Counted from the stretch's first letter, positions 46,463 through 60,019 are shown. The stretch is DNA of 64,000 nucleotides from Ziziphus jujuba (GCF_031755915.1 NC_083382.1:12783001-12847000); one strand, 5' to 3'. A program made the numbers and translations. The notes: a model not told the origin generated them from the sequence alone.

Positions 46463-46700
46463 TTAACATGGCTCACGTAATACATTCGAATGCGGTCGAA
46501 ACCGTCTCTTGAAGACGAAGAAGAAACTGCACATATACGACATACTGTATGCGATCAAATCCGTCTTCGGTGCACAACAACGACGACGACGAAGCATTTT
46601 GCCTTCACGGTACGACATCCCGTTTGGGGTTTTTATTCGTCTGCTCGGTTGGGCGTTTTGCCGTTTTGGCAATTTTGGCTTCTTATGGAATTATATATAA
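46463..46700. other. Locally GC-richer patch of unknown role
   Basis: This patch contrasts with AT-rich flanks and has open frames of 60-75 codons on both strands, none of a recognised family. CGACGACGACGAAG and TTGGGCGTTTTGCCG give it the look of a plant 5' leader or promoter, but no downstream gene was found on either side. Confidence 0.3.
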
Positions 46701-46738
46701 AACGCATAAACTAAATAAATTTCATTATGATCAAAAAC

Positions 46739-46773
<35 letters not shown>

Positions 46774-48954
46774 TTCACCTATTTTCTCCGCGTGGAAATT
46801 TTGGCAGAATAAAAAATGATAGTGATTAATCCTATTTAATACAAAAATTATAATTAAAAGTCAATTATCACTGTTGTGAGTGGGGAAAAGAGGTTGGAAA
46901 TTTAATATATTTAAGTAAAAACAAATAACAAAGTTAAAAATAATGGGGTGGTCCATGTATGCAACCAAATAAAAAGAACAAAGCGCATAGAAAAGTCATA
47001 TGTACTGTGGCATCATTTTTTATTATTTATTAACCAAAAGTCTTTAATTAGTGGTTCCTTATTCTTTTAATTTTTTTGGATATATATATATATATATATA
47101 TATGACAACCATTTAGAGGGAAGTCACAAAATAAAATAAATTTGAAGTGGGTATGCCTAAATTAATTAGAACCTCTAATTCAATTTGTCAATAGCAATCC
47201 ATCTAAGAAATTAATTTCACTAATTATATATCATAATAAAAGAGGTTTCCTTATTCTTCTTCTTTTTTTTTTTCTTTTTTTTTTTTTTTATTGAGAAAGA
47301 AGGTATTCAAATTAAAAAAAAAAATTTTGAAAAAACAATAGGATTTGTTATTAAGCTGTTTTCAAATGGACAAACTGTTTAAATGGAAGAAAAAACAAGA
47401 GAGATAAAAAAAAATCAGAACGCATTAGTACAAATTATTGAACAATTTTAATTTTTAATCATAGTTTTGATCAAGTGTAGGTTAGTCGTTTTCAAGATTA
47501 ATCATTTCCATCATTCCTTGATAATATATTTTATCCCTTTGTGTCATTTTCAAAATAAAACCGTGCAAAAAAGGAAAATGTGGAGAGGAAATTTAGAGCC
47601 TCAAGCACTCAGAGAAACCGTATTCAATAAGCAAAAGATAAGATTAGAGGAGGCAGAAAGGTACTTACTTTAATTTATTAGTTGCATATTTTTGTTGTTT
47701 TCTTCTTTTTGGTGATTATTATTGATATATGGTATCTTTGCTTTCATGAGTTACTTTGGTCTAAGCAATTTTTACCCATTGGTTTGTGTTTCTTTCAACT
47801 AATCGATTGCTAGCTAGCTAGCAACAAGACCGAAAAGATTCTATATATATATATATATATATAAGACAAAGGTTAAATCTTACACCTTATCCACCTACAC
47901 TTTTCTCCTACTACTCCATTAGCTAGCTAAATCACTTCGTTAATAATCAAATTATAATAAATTTCCATGAGTATATGTTAAAACGTACTAACATGTAAGA
48001 AAACTCAACCAATAGCAGTGAAAGATTTAATTGTACTTTATCAATTTTATAATATGGTTCTCCAATATTGAGTATTTGATTTTGTTAAAAAACTTCTCTT
48101 GGACCCTTTCATTTATTAGAACTCAAAATTTAAAATGATTTAATTGAAACAACTTAGATAACAATGATCATATTATTAAGTTTAAATTCATCAAATTTAT
48201 GACTAAAAAATCTCTTTTGCTAACTAATATATGTCCAAAAATAAAACATAATAATTTTTTTCACGAGAGTATGCCTCCTAAAGGTTATCACAAATGTATA
48301 TACATAAATTTGTTTTGTGCTAATTCATACATATCTACATATAAATACATGAATGTTTCTATGGAATCTTTAACTTAATGCTAATTAATTTGATGCGATA
48401 TGTATAATAATTATAATCCTAATGGAGTTTTGAAAGACGAGTCACTCCAATTAGAATATGGAAATAATGCCGAAACAATATGTGAAAAAGGGTGAAGGAG
48501 GACTAATCATATGATTAAACATAGTGAAAAGGCCACAGGTAATTATTAAGCATAAGAGATAATTATTAAGCATAAGAGATTTGGATTATGATAATGCAAA
48601 TTTTCTTTCTAATAAAATTCCAAAGTACTACAAACTGTACGATGCACTCTAGATCTTCCTCTCACTCTTTTTCCTTTCACTTTATATGAACAGAAATACA
48701 CACACAAATCGGAAAAAAGATATAGTATGAAGGTCTGTTATGACCTGTTACTGGGTAGAAGCAGGGAACCGACGCCCACTATAATGTTAGAATGAACATC
48801 CATTATTGATAACTTATATATAATTGTATCTTTATTGCTAATAATAGGATGTGCATCTCCATCATACACGCCAACCATTATAGCAAAATTATCTATCTAA
48901 AATATATGATATAAGTATTTTATTAGGTTAATTTGATAGCTTCATATTAAAAGA
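46739..48954. other. AT-rich gene-poor region
   Basis: An (AAT)n run lies at 46739-46771, (AT)n runs at 47083-47103 and 47843-47862, and a 21-bp tandem duplication at 48540-48582 (TAATTATTAAGCATAAGAGA). A short frame at 47560-47673 (NLEPQALRETVFNKQKIRLE) is not recognised. Confidence 0.5.
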
Positions 48955-49349
48955 ATTATTGGCACTGTAAATTCTTCAACTATGCTTATATTTACACTTC
49001 ATTCTTTAAACGTTTTTTTTTTTTTTTTGTTTTTGACATTTGGTATCTAAACTTTTAGTTTTTGTGCATTTAATCCTTGAAATTATTTTTTGTCTAATTT
49101 TTAAAAGTTATGAGTCATTTTGTACCACTCTTGTAACATGAACATAATAAAATTAAAAAATTACAAAATAACCCCTATTTGTTGTATCATGTGCATTGTA
49201 TACCTCAACATTACTAAATAATAGATTATAAAATAGTTTTAAGGATCAAAGTGTAATAAATATTAAAATTTACGACCAAAGAAAAAAAAGATGTTCAAAA
49301 ATCAAAATGCAAATGTGAATATAGCTCAGAAATTCATTGTGCTAATAAT
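48955..49349. mobile_element. Long-TIR palindromic MITE, copy 2
   Basis: The left end ATTATTGGCACTGTAAATTC pairs with the reverse complement of the right end, ATTATTAGCACAATGAATTT. Inner halves remain alignable (GACATTTGGTATCTAAAC left, GCATTTTGATTTTTGAAC right). It shares GGCACTGT/GGCATTGT ends and the TTATATTTACA inner motif with the element at 9541-10054, and likewise has a poly-T run in the left arm. Confidence 0.68.
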
Positions 49350-51997
49350 CCATACCAGAAACTTATGAAATCAATTCTTTAACTTTAGTTTTAAAAATAG
49401 GTACAGCACATCTTAAACATGCCTAAGCAAATCCAATATTAATAAATGAAAGCCTTACTACCATATTGTCGTATTTACCTCATAAAAAAGTTGTTGCATA
49501 TACATTTTTGTACATTACGCACTTTGTAACATGCTAAGTACTGGGTCTTCTTGTAATTTCAAAAAAAAGTACTGGGTCTTCTTCACTCAAATATTCAAAA
49601 GACTATAGGGTTTTTCCAAAATAATTGCAAAAAAAAAAATAATAATAACAATAATTAAAAAAAAGAAAGAAAGAAAGAAAATTATGAATCATACGCGATC
49701 AAAGTTGCCTACTAAATTGTACGGGTGGCAGTCACCAGCATTAGTGCACATTAGTTCCCATTAAGACAGACTCCCATCAAATTGTAAGGTTGAAGCAGTT
49801 GACTCTATCCCTTTGTTTCCCACTTATCATGGACAATAACCAAACCCACATGATTACTTCTCTTTTCACATTTCACAAACTTCTTCCACATTAATTTATT
49901 TACCAAAAAACAAAATGAAAAGAAAAAGAAAAACTTCATCCACATTATTTAAATGAAACCTCATCCACATCTAATTTTCAATATTGGATTGCTGTTTTTA
50001 CCAAAAAATAAAATATTGGATTGCTGTTACTTTTTAATAATTAAAGTATTTTACTCATGATTTTCATGTAAGATTGATACTTCCAATATAAAATATGAAC
50101 GTATTAATTATATGTTAAATATTAAAAGTGTTGTTTTAATTAATATTTTAATGCTAAAGTTTTAATTATGTAAATGATAACTTTTAAGTATTTGTCCATA
50201 TAAAGTAGAAATTATGTTTCCAACAATTTAAATATTTATATATACATATATATAATATTTAAAACAAATTCTTCATGAATCCTCAAACCAAAATGAAGTT
50301 TCCATGATGAACATCAATTATTCGTTTTTTTTAAATAAATGAACATAACCAATTCAAGTATGTATATACTATATATATATATAATTAGTCAAAAATTGGA
50401 TATATATAATTAGTCTTTTATTGTGTCATCTTGATAATAATTTCTTGAGAAAATATATCAAGTCCTAAATTCAATGGTTATGACTATAAATTTTAGTATA
50501 ATATTATATCAGATCGAGCGGATAAAAATTTTGTTGGACATTTATACATATAGGATTGGTTCCATATTTAAAATAAAATAAAAAAATAAAAAAAATAAAA
50601 CATTCTTTTTAGGCTCAAAACAAAATAAACATTTGAGGAAGGTCTTCACAATATCATTTTAAACTTTGAATAGCTACATCCAAAAGTACATGGTACCTTC
50701 CCCTATATGTATTATACAATATGGTCATGGTACAAAAAAGTTCATTAAAGTCTGAAGATTTTAATTTGGATATTTTAATGGGATGCGTATTTATATATAT
50801 TTATGGGTGATTCATGGATATGTATGGCAGAATCATCAAGAAAATTGATGATGTGGTGGGTTATGAATGATGGGTAAGTAGGGTATTGTAGATATAATAA
50901 AAATAAAAAATAAAAAAAATAAAAAAAAAAAACTGTGGAATATATTCCCATATCTTGGAGTATAGCAATGTAAGCTAGGCTATAAGCATCATTACTTTTG
51001 CAGTGCCAGTTGTATATATAGGATTACTGTTTAAAAGGTATGGTTGATTTAGTGGCCTACAATATTTATTTAGGAGAGAAAGAGGACTAGGTACGATTAA
51101 TTGAATGCCTCATTAATATGTCAATTTTTATAATTTGTATACTATATAATATATACTACTGGTAGTACTGCATCTGAATGTCTAAATCACTAAACGGAAT
51201 ACCCAGTACTGCTTATAAAATATGCCAAATGTATATATTAATTAATATAACCAAAATTTCCTTTATAGTTTGTCCGCAAACAATTGTTCAGTTCAAATAA
51301 ATATGCTGAATACTCTGAAAGTGGTCAACACAAATATTCAGGGGGGAAAAAAAAGGTCATTTATTGCTATTGTATGATTAAATTAATTGGATGGGATTTT
51401 CTCTTTAGTATTTTAAGGGTATTTTTTGAAGATATGTTTAATTAAGGCAGATAGGTAAAGAATACTTTTTCACATGATTCTTAAGATAAACATAAAGAAC
51501 AAATTACGTATATATATATATATGACATAAAATAAATAATTACATATCTATATATATAATATATAAAAAAAATGGGTTAAGTGCATTTAAGTACTTTTTA
51601 ATGTGAGAATGTTGCAATTTAAGTTTTTGACTCTAAAATTCACCATATTAAGCTCTTTATTTTTTATTTGGTTATAGAGCATGGATAATTTGATCCTAAT
51701 CCTAACCTTATTCCCTATTAATTTGAAATTATTATTTGTTAACTCAAATAATAATAATCTCTACCATATTCTTCCCCTTACTCATAAGCTAGCAAACTTG
51801 ATATTCGAAGAAACACAGGAAGTACAAACTCACTATCATTATGTCTTATTCCAATTACTTTTATTAGCACCACTATGCCTACATATGTATATATACCCTC
51901 ACAAATTAAACAATTTGCCCTGAACATTAACATTTTTCTCAACTCTATGTCTTTGAAATATTGGAACAAAAACAATTACACACACATACACCCATAT

Positions 51998-52029
<32 letters not shown>

Positions 52030-52343
52030 GAGAGAGACAGAGAGACAGAGAGAAGAACTTAAAGCAATATATATATTCTATATATATATATATATATAAA
52101 GAGAGAGAGAGAGAGAGAGAGAAGAACTTAAAGCAATACTCAAAACAAAAAGCTCCATTCATATATATATGGATATTCAAGTCCATTGGCATCATACATA
52201 TATATACGTCTGGGACAAAATTAATACTGGAAAAAAAAAAGAGCACTTCCACATATACGATGGTGGATATATATGTAGAACACCATCTTAAAACATATCC
52301 ATGCAAGCTTTCAAAACATGATCAAAATCCCTCTTTCTTTCTT

Positions 52344-52376
<33 letters not shown>

Positions 52377-52449
52377 CCTTCATATCTTTCACCTAAAAAA
52401 AAAAAAAAAAAAAGAAGAGAAAATTTTTATACTTACATTAATTTTTACT
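49350..52449. other. AT-rich gene-poor region
   Basis: No gene is recognised in 3.1 kb. It contains many short (AT)n and (TA)n runs and poly-A tracts. At its right end, 51990-52140 has a composite of (TA)n, (GA)n and a repeated AGAAGAACTTAAAGCAATA unit (52051 and 52121). The last 200 bp probably include the 3' UTR of the minus-strand gene at 52450. Confidence 0.5.
51990..52140. repeat. Compound (TA)n/(GA)n repeat with a duplicated 19-bp unit
   Basis: The order is (TA)n, ACACACATA, (GA)n, AGAAGAACTTAAAGCAATA, (TA)n, (GA)n, and the same 19-bp unit again: a tandem duplication of about 70 bp whose halves differ mainly in microsatellite length. Confidence 0.8.
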
Positions 52450-52773
52450 TTACATTAAGATAGCATAGCGCATACTATCGCTGACCATGAGATGATTCAT
52501 CTCCGATATCTGCGCAAACTCGCCGGAGGCCCAAACCCCGTCAGCACCATTAACATGTGGATGAGAAAAGCAAGAGAAGAGAGAAAATGGAGCTCTAACA
52601 ACACTGTATACAATCAAAAACCCTTTCCACCCACTTCTTCTTCTTTCCATTATTTCAATATTGCCCCCACCACCACCACCAACACCACCATACATGCTCT
52701 CATCTGCAACTCTTGGACTCTTCCCTATGTTCTGAAAGTTTTGTCTAAGACTTCCCAGAACCCGACCCATCAT
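52450..52773 (-). CDS. Small conserved plant protein of unknown function
   Basis: A single-exon frame of 107 residues starting at the first ATG (52773; a second ATG follows directly). The N-terminus is basic (MMGRVLGSLRQNFQNI), followed by PRVADESMYGG, a glycine run and RRSGWKGF. A hydrophobic FLIVYSVVRAPFSLFSCF comes next, and the end reads NGADGVWASGEFAQISEMN then LMVSDSMRYAILM. The C-terminal GVWxSGEFAxISEMNHLMVxDSMRYAILM signature is one I recall from short uncharacterised proteins of many plants; function is unknown. Composition is less AT-rich than the flanks, and the frame is fully open, which favours a real gene. The antisense frame over the same DNA has no family features. Confidence 0.78.
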   Translation of the reverse strand: MMGRVLGSLRQNFQNIGKSPRVADESMYGGVGGGGGGNIEIMERRRSGWKGFLIVYSVVRAPFSLFSCFSHPHVNGADGVWASGEFAQISEMNHLMVSDSMRYAILM

Positions 52774-53130
52774 CTTTCCTTCCTTGCCTTTGAAATCCCG
52801 CAAGCGAAATTGGATTTTGGGTTAAGATCAGGAAAAGGGTATCAAAAATATAAGAAACCAATTTTTTTTTTTTTGGTTTTTTTTTCTATTTGGGTTTTGT
52901 GAACCTGATCGATATAATGGTATTTTGGTAGTGGTGGAGTTGATAGTGCTTGTGTTTATCACCAAGGTTTTATGGGCCGCCTTTTATGGACCTTCACATA
53001 AGTTATTATAACCTTTTTTTTAAATATATATATGTATATATATAATTTATTTTTTTATTTGTGTGGGGTATACAAAAGGCCAACATGCCGACAAATTAAA
53101 GCTATCTAATTATACAACTTAGAGCCCCTT

Positions 53131-53163
<33 letters not shown>

Positions 53164-55191
53164 TGGTTTTTGGGTTTATATCAGAATCACTACATTTAGC
53201 ATATACAGAGGAGAATTTTTAAGATACCTTTACAGTTCAATTTTATTACAAAGGTTATAGGGACCCATATATATTCATATGTATGTATGAAGCTTGAGAC
53301 AAAAAGGACAGTCTCAGATTGTATCAAATCAGATTAACCAATCATTGTTTATGATCAGAGAATTCCAACCGTTTGATAACTGAAAAAATTCAAAAACATA
53401 ACTATATATATGATACCACATATATAATTATATTTTTTTGATCAAATAACATTAAATATATGCATGGGTTTGGTTCAATGTGTCTACTATTTTTGTGTCA
53501 TTGCTTTTCGGACTGTGTGGAAGCATCAAAATCTTTTATTGTAATTTGGTTTGATAGAGACCCTTGGCACAATGACCATCACTCCACTTAACTCTCTTTT
53601 AAGGGTGTTTTCAACTTTGGATGTAATTATATGTCAACTTAAGTGGGGATATATACCTAGAAAATATGCATTTATTGTTATTAATATATACATATTGGGG
53701 CATGGAGATTGAAATCCACAATTACACCCATAAAATTAAAGCCCTTGGCCAGGTAATTACAAGCCTAAGTTAATTAAATTAAATTAATTAATAAGACTTA
53801 TTATAGAGAGTCCAACAAAAAACCGTTTCACATCTTAATCTTCTTTTCTTTCAAGATACACAATGGGGTTATTTATCCACAAAGATGAATAGCCAATGAT
53901 GATTGGTCATACCAATTTTGATACAAACCTCTATGATCATTGTTTGAAAAAATAAAATAATTTTGTCACTAAAATGTTCCTAGAGAGATAGATATGTTTA
54001 CCTAATGCTTGCTTAATATTATTTTTTGGTTTATTACAACAGTAATAAAAAAAACACTGTCATATATCATGATGAGGTTAGGTATCGTCATCCGTATTAT
54101 CGTCATTAATACCATATTATTAATTCGGGTTGACAAACAAAAAAAAGAAAAAGAAAAAACACATAGTGATGATCATGATGACCAACTGGGAAAGTTCATG
54201 AATCTAGCTTGCAAACCATGAATGTTTTCATTGAAGAATCTATTTAATTTACCTACAAAAAGAATACATAAATCGAGAAATAACACAAAGGGAAATGACT
54301 TTTGGGTCCCCATATATTTTGAAAAAAGTAATATATATTCTCATTTGTCTATATTATCTTGGATCATGCACGTATACATTTATATATATATATATATATA
54401 TACATACATATATTTATATGGTGTTTATGTTGTGGGAAGACACTAGAAATCATAAGTGCACCACCAAACCACATGATTATTATGTCCATCTCTAATTTAA
54501 TAAATCAATAAAGAAAGAAAACGCATTTGGAATTGAAAAAATTTGTTTTGGTGGGTTATTGGAATTTGGTCTTAGGTCAAAGTCAAACGTTGGTCCTAAT
54601 TTCAAGTCAAATACGTGTACAATTTTTATAGGCATTACATCTGATTACAAATTAGGCATCAATCAGATTTTAGATATACGGGTAAGATTATTGGGTGGAC
54701 CCACACAACTTTCTGACTTTGATGGAAATGGATAGTTCTGTCTTTTCAAGTTTTTTTTTTTTTTTTTCAGGAAAAAAGTTTTTGAGTATTGTTGGGTGAG
54801 ACGCGCCAAACAGGTCTCAATCAAAGCGCATAGTTTTAAATGGAAAATTTTTGGTTGGAATTAATATGTGGGTGTATTTTTTTTTCTTTTTTGGAATTTA
54901 GCATGTATTTCGGGGAAGATACCATGTCAGATTCATTGAATAAAAAAGTAATAACTTTTTTTTTTGGCAAAAAATTTTAAAAAAATGGTTGGGAGTTAAT
55001 AGCAATAAGAAGCCCTGATCCAACCAAACGGAATTTGTCCCTCATCTCTACAGGATTCATCCCTAAGAGAATGAAAAATCCTCAATTTAACATAGAATCG
55101 GAATGAAAATGAAGCATAATTTCATATACGGATGGGGCTAAAACAGAGACAAACAAAGATTATGTTTGTTGTATATATACATATAGATTAA
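52774..55191. other. Upstream region of the small gene and AT-rich spacer
   Basis: No other gene is recognised. A T-rich tract at 52861-52890 and (TA)n runs at 53139-53160 and 54381-54401 are present. Any promoter of the minus-strand gene would lie in the first few hundred bases; no TATA box could be chosen. Confidence 0.5.
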
Positions 55192-55350
55192 TTCTATGGT
55201 AAAAACTATCTGTATGTGGATCACATTTAAAATTAATATTTTTTAAAAAAAAATATTAATCTTATGAATGCACACAAAATTGATATTTTTTAAAAAAAAT
55301 ATCCGTTTTGAATATGATCCGCATGCGAACGATTTATATAGTAAAAATTC
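55192..55350. mobile_element. Small palindromic MITE, copy C
   Basis: Left TAAAAACTATCTGTATGTGG pairs with the reverse complement of the right end, ATATAAATCGTTCGCATGCGG; both continue with ATCACATTTAAAA / ATCATATTCAAAA and ATATTTTTT. The TTCTATGGT start and CGGATC-type motif link it to copies A and B. Confidence 0.65.
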
Positions 55351-57773
55351 TCTCTCAATATATATATATATATATTTTTATAAGGCTTTCTATATATATA
55401 TATATATATTATTAATAAAATGAATTTTATATTTATATGTTATTTATTTTTTTATAAATTATCTTTATTAGTTTTTATTTTTATCTTTTATTTTTCTTTT
55501 TTGTATAATGGGATAATGGAAAATTCTCACGCCGCCCGCTTCTCCGTTGCTTATTGAAAAAAATAATAATAATAATAAATTTATGAAGCATATGAGAGTA
55601 AGTGCGCGGAATGGCAATCCGACCTCGACCCACCCTAACACAGTTCATTTTTTATATAAAATTACTAAAAGCCCCTTTAACTGTTATTATTATTATTATT
55701 TTTCTCATCTATTTCGTTTTATAATTCTTTTTCCCAAGGCTTGTTATCTTGGTAGTTCCCACCCTTCATCACTCACTCATCAGCCACCACTTGTGGTAGA
55801 GGAACATTGACAGAAAGGAATTGCAGCACCATTTCTTTACGAGCTCCGGTGGCTTGCTGCAAGGGTTGGTTGAAAAAAGTGGGAAAATTGCTTTGCTTCT
55901 TCCCAATAATCACTTGGTTCTTATCATCAGGCCATAGTTTTTTTATTATTATTATTCGTTTTTTTTTTTTTTTTAATGAAAATGAAAGAAGCTATAACAA
56001 TTGTTTACTGCAAATATGTAGAGGAAATTAGAGGATTTGAGTTTTTGATGTATTGAGATTTTTGGATCTTCCTCTTGGCCTATTTTGGTTGGTTTTTTTT
56101 GGTTTATATATGCGAAGAGATATTTCAGAAAACATTGTTGTTTGCCATTAACCCTGCAAAATAAGCCGGACATCTTCTGGCCGCAACAGGATGCTGCATG
56201 GTGGAAGTTTGGCTACTGCCTACTTATTTGGGAAAATATGAAATTCTTGTGGAAAAATATAATAAATAATTTAAAGAGTAAGATTATTTTAGTAATCTTA
56301 TATAACAATGCTTTATAAGTTGCAATTTGGATAGTGTGAAATGCAGTACTTAAGAAAAAAAAAAAAAAAACAAACAAACAAAAGGAACCGGATTGTATTT
56401 ATTTGTGCTCTTATTTGTAAATTAGCTGAATTATTCCAAAAAAAAAAAAAATTAAATATATTTATCTGAGAATATAGAGTCTAAGAATTTGATGTAATTT
56501 ATAACTTGTATAGGGCCCAATATAGTTGGGCTTGACTGTGGACCAGCCTGCTTCTATGCCTCCTTCTTCTTTTTTGTTTTGGAGGTGCGGGGTTTCCTTA
56601 CGAAACTCTGGACTCTGTCTCATGACTATTCCCTGAATTGGGCTTATACAATACTTCACAAAAACAGTCAAGAGTATTCCTTGAAGCCTTGTTTGGACAG
56701 CGTTAAAATTTGGAAGAAACTGATTTTCAGAAAGATTAAATTCTAGAAATTAGTTTTTTGAGTTTTTTTTTTTTTTAGTATGTTTAATAAATGATAGGAA
56801 ATTTTAAAATTTATAAGTAATTAAATTAAAATAAGTGTAGATTTTCATTTTTAAAAAGAGTTTAAAATTACAGTCTTAATGTTTTTTAAAACCACACTTT
56901 TAATATGAAAACAATTTTTTTTGGATTCACATTTTTACACCTTATGCAAACATAAAAAAATCAGCACATTCCCAAAGAAATTAGATACTAAATAGCTTTA
57001 CCATTTACCAAGTTAGGCACTAATTTTCTCATGGAAATAAGCCTAGTAATTCTTAATTTGCATGCATTTCCAAGGTTTATTTATATTAATCTGTCTCTCC
57101 CCAATTGTCGCTGATGAGTTCAAACTCCATATGAGAATAAGGGGCATGAATATCCCATAAGTTTCTCCTTTTTTTTTTATGATGGAGAAGAAGAAAGCTC
57201 AATCATAAAAACTAAGAGAAATTATGTTGAAATTTGATGTTATGAAAAAGACTCGAACTCACTTATGAATTTGCCTCGCGATTTGCTTGCAACGAACTTT
57301 GTTGGCGCTTACATATTTTAGTTGCATTTTGGCAATCATTTTGCACTTCTGGCTTATCTCAGAGCGATAAATAAAAAAAAAACAGGTCAATGTTTACTGT
57401 TCATGTACTTGATGGTTCACAAAAATTCTTCATATTTGAAAGGAAATTACTTAGTAGTTCACACAAAAATATATGAAGGGTTTATTCTGTTTCCTATCCT
57501 AACACTCTTTAACACATCATAGCTGTTAATCATTTTTTTTTTTTTTTTTTTTTTTTTACTAGCTATGCTATTTCCTTGAAGGTTCCATCTCTTGCCTATT
57601 TAATGTAAAACCGGGTGTCTACACCTAAAGCCTACAGTTGTAAATATTGATCTCTCTCCCTTTATTCCTTATCTTTCGTGTAACTTTTTCTGTTCTTCCT
57701 TATATTGGTCTCTCTCCCTTTATTCCTTCTCTTTCTTCTAAACTTTTTTTATCTTTTTCTTTCTTGGAAAATC
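55351..57773. other. Spacer and upstream region of the first F-box gene
   Basis: No gene is recognised. There are (AT)n runs at 55361-55373 and 55394-55408 and several poly-T/poly-A tracts (57533-57557 is 25 T). At 57571 the block TTTCCTTGAAGGTTCCATCT, followed by CTTGCCTA, recurs upstream of the F-box pseudogene at 60085, so this marks the proximal promoter or leader of the F-box unit. Confidence 0.5.
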
Positions 57774-59054
57774 ATGAACCCTCATTGTGAAGCAAAAAGA
57801 AACAAAAAAAACAACAAAGAAGAACAAGATGATGAAATAGAATCAACTAAAACATTTCAAACTCTTCCTCCAGAAATCATTGTCAATGTACTTTCAAGGC
57901 TTCCGATCTCATCTCTGGTGCAGTTCAAGTACACTTGCAGAGCTTGGAGTATGTTAGCACAAGATCCAAACCTTCTTCATGATTTGTGGAACTCACACAT
58001 AGCATCACAAAGCAACAATAATATGTGCCTCATCTTTCACTGTGACTTTCCAATCAGAAACCATCTCTATTTCTTGGATTTCCCATCTGAACACAACAGC
58101 AGCAGCGACTACAAACAGACAGTGAAAAGAATCAGAACACCATTCTCTGATTCAATGCCTGAATACGACTTGGTAGGTTCTTGCAATGGTTTTCTGTGCT
58201 TATCTGATTCTTTATATAGCAATTCTGTTTATATATACAACCCTTTCAAGAGGGATTGCATAGAATTGCCTAAAACTGTTCATTACCCAAATCAAGACGT
58301 GGTATATGGATTTGGTTGTCATTCAGAAATCAGGGAATACAAGGTTGTGAAAATCATCTACTGCAGGAAAGTAAATAGAGGCCAACATGATCACCATAGA
58401 TATACCGTTCCACCATCAGATGTTCAGATTTTCACATTGGGAGACTCAAATTGGAGAAGTTTGGGAAAAGTACACCACCACCTTGTTCAGTGGCCAGAGC
58501 CGGTCTTAGTTAATGGAAGACTTCATTGGTTGACTAAGGTTCAAAGGAACTTGTTAGATTGTGCTATTATCTCCTTGGACCTTGCAGATGAGCAATTCAG
58601 AGTGGTACCAAAACCTGATCATGATGATGATGAGGATGATGAAGAGGATGATGTGTTGAAGAGGTCTTGTTCTCATCTAATGGTGCTTAGAGGTTGTCTA
58701 GCTGCAGTTTTTCAATGCAGCAATCGAACATTGGAGATATGGGTCATGAAGGAATATGATGTGAAAGAATCATGGGTCATGGAATTCAACATACCAATCC
58801 AAATGCTTCAGGAACCAGAATTGGAAGTGAATCCTTGCTTCAAGATTTCGAAACTTGCCGGTAAAAAAAGTTGTTTTCGAGTTTTGTGCATGTTGAATAA
58901 GAGTGAGATCTTGTTGGAGTACAAGAGCAGGGTCCTTATTGCTTATAATCCAGATAGTGAGAAGTTCAGGAATGTTGTGTTTGAAGGTATGCCTAAGTGG
59001 TTTCAGATTGCTGTTCATGTTGGCAATTTCAATGCCATTGGTACTTTTTATTAG
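57774..59054 (+). CDS. F-box protein with F-box-associated domain
   Basis: Such proteins are substrate-choosing subunits of SCF (SKP1-cullin) ubiquitin ligases. The frame is a single exon of 426 residues from ATG 57774, chosen because it is the first ATG and because the downstream paralogue (63483) starts at the same place. An acidic/basic N-tail precedes the F-box at about 28-72 (LPPEIIVNVLSRLPISSLVQ, KYTCRAWSMLAQDPN). An FBA-type region follows with VGSCNGFLCLSD, YIYNPFKRDCIELP, GFGCHSEIREYKVVKI and PVLVNGRLHWLT. An Asp/Glu run lies at about 58617-58654, and the C-terminus is IAVHVGNFNAIGTFY. The frame is fully open, with no sign of damage. It is the first of four tandem relatives; its target is unknown. 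Confidence 0.92.
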   Translation: MNPHCEAKRNKKNNKEEQDDEIESTKTFQTLPPEIIVNVLSRLPISSLVQFKYTCRAWSMLAQDPNLLHDLWNSHIASQSNNNMCLIFHCDFPIRNHLYFLDFPSEHNSSSDYKQTVKRIRTPFSDSMPEYDLVGSCNGFLCLSDSLYSNSVYIYNPFKRDCIELPKTVHYPNQDVVYGFGCHSEIREYKVVKIIYCRKVNRGQHDHHRYTVPPSDVQIFTLGDSNWRSLGKVHHHLVQWPEPVLVNGRLHWLTKVQRNLLDCAIISLDLADEQFRVVPKPDHDDDEDDEEDDVLKRSCSHLMVLRGCLAAVFQCSNRTLEIWVMKEYDVKESWVMEFNIPIQMLQEPELEVNPCFKISKLAGKKSCFRVLCMLNKSEILLEYKSRVLIAYNPDSEKFRNVVFEGMPKWFQIAVHVGNFNAIGTFY

Positions 59055-60019
59055 TATGTAACTTCAAAAAAAATAAATAAATAAATAATATGCAACTTCT
59101 TTCCCATGTAACTTTTCCTATTGAAATTAGTAGGAATTTGCATTTCTCTTTCTAATGTTTTATGTAGTTGCTGTGTGTGTTATAAAATTTTGGAGTAAGC
59201 TGAACTTCATGCTGGTTTTTCTCTGCTTATCTGAGAATTTTCATTTTAGGAGGCAATCTTGCAATGTTTTTGCATTATGGACGGATTAAAATTATATCAT
59301 TTGTAGTTTAAATTATTAATTAAATTCATGGTTTTGTTTGATTGAAGAAATAAAAACAAAAATCTAAAAGCCCAATGATTTTTTCAATCTTGCAGATCAT
59401 GTAATAAGAATTATGTTCCATCATAAATTTTTTGTGCATTTTTTTGAAAATCATTTGTACTTCACTTATCTCAATGTATATTCCCTGTTCCAACTAACGG
59501 CACCATAAATACAACAGCTGGTCAACTAGAAAAAGAAAACAAAAAAACTTGTCAAATTCTATGTCCTGTTCTTGTAGTTGATATTGATCATATTGATATT
59601 GATATGCACCAAATACATTTTAGATGCATCAGAGCTCTATTCCATTTACAAAAGTTTTAACTATTATTATTATTATTATTATTTTGGGAGCTCTATTATT
59701 GCTCCATTCTATGTTCTAGCCTTCTTTGAAATGTCAAAATGCTGAAGAAAGATAAGTACTAATGAACTAATAAATCTCTGAGCAAATAAATACCATTAAA
59801 ATGAGATGCACAAAAACAAGATAATATTATGAATTTTAAACTTTGAGAATTTTGGTTTTGGTGAAGAATTTGAAAATTGACTTTAATTTTTTTTTCTTTG
59901 TTTTTTTAAACAAACAAGAGAAAGACAAAAAAAAAAAAAAAAGAGAAAAGACAACAACAATAACAACAACAACAACAACAACAACAATTGATCCTAAATT
60001 AAACGGTGGGGATTGTTGC
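59055..60019. other. Spacer between F-box copies
   Basis: No gene is seen. The start is the 3' UTR of the F-box gene (AATAAATAAATAAATAA at 59070). An (ATT)n run lies at about 59663-59684 and a poly-A plus (ACA)n tract at 59929-59987. Confidence 0.5.

Noticed and set aside
47560..47673. Possible exon reading NLEPQALRETVFNKQKIRLE followed by a GT
   Set aside because: No recognised family, no partner exons within several kb and no clear acceptor; left as unassigned.
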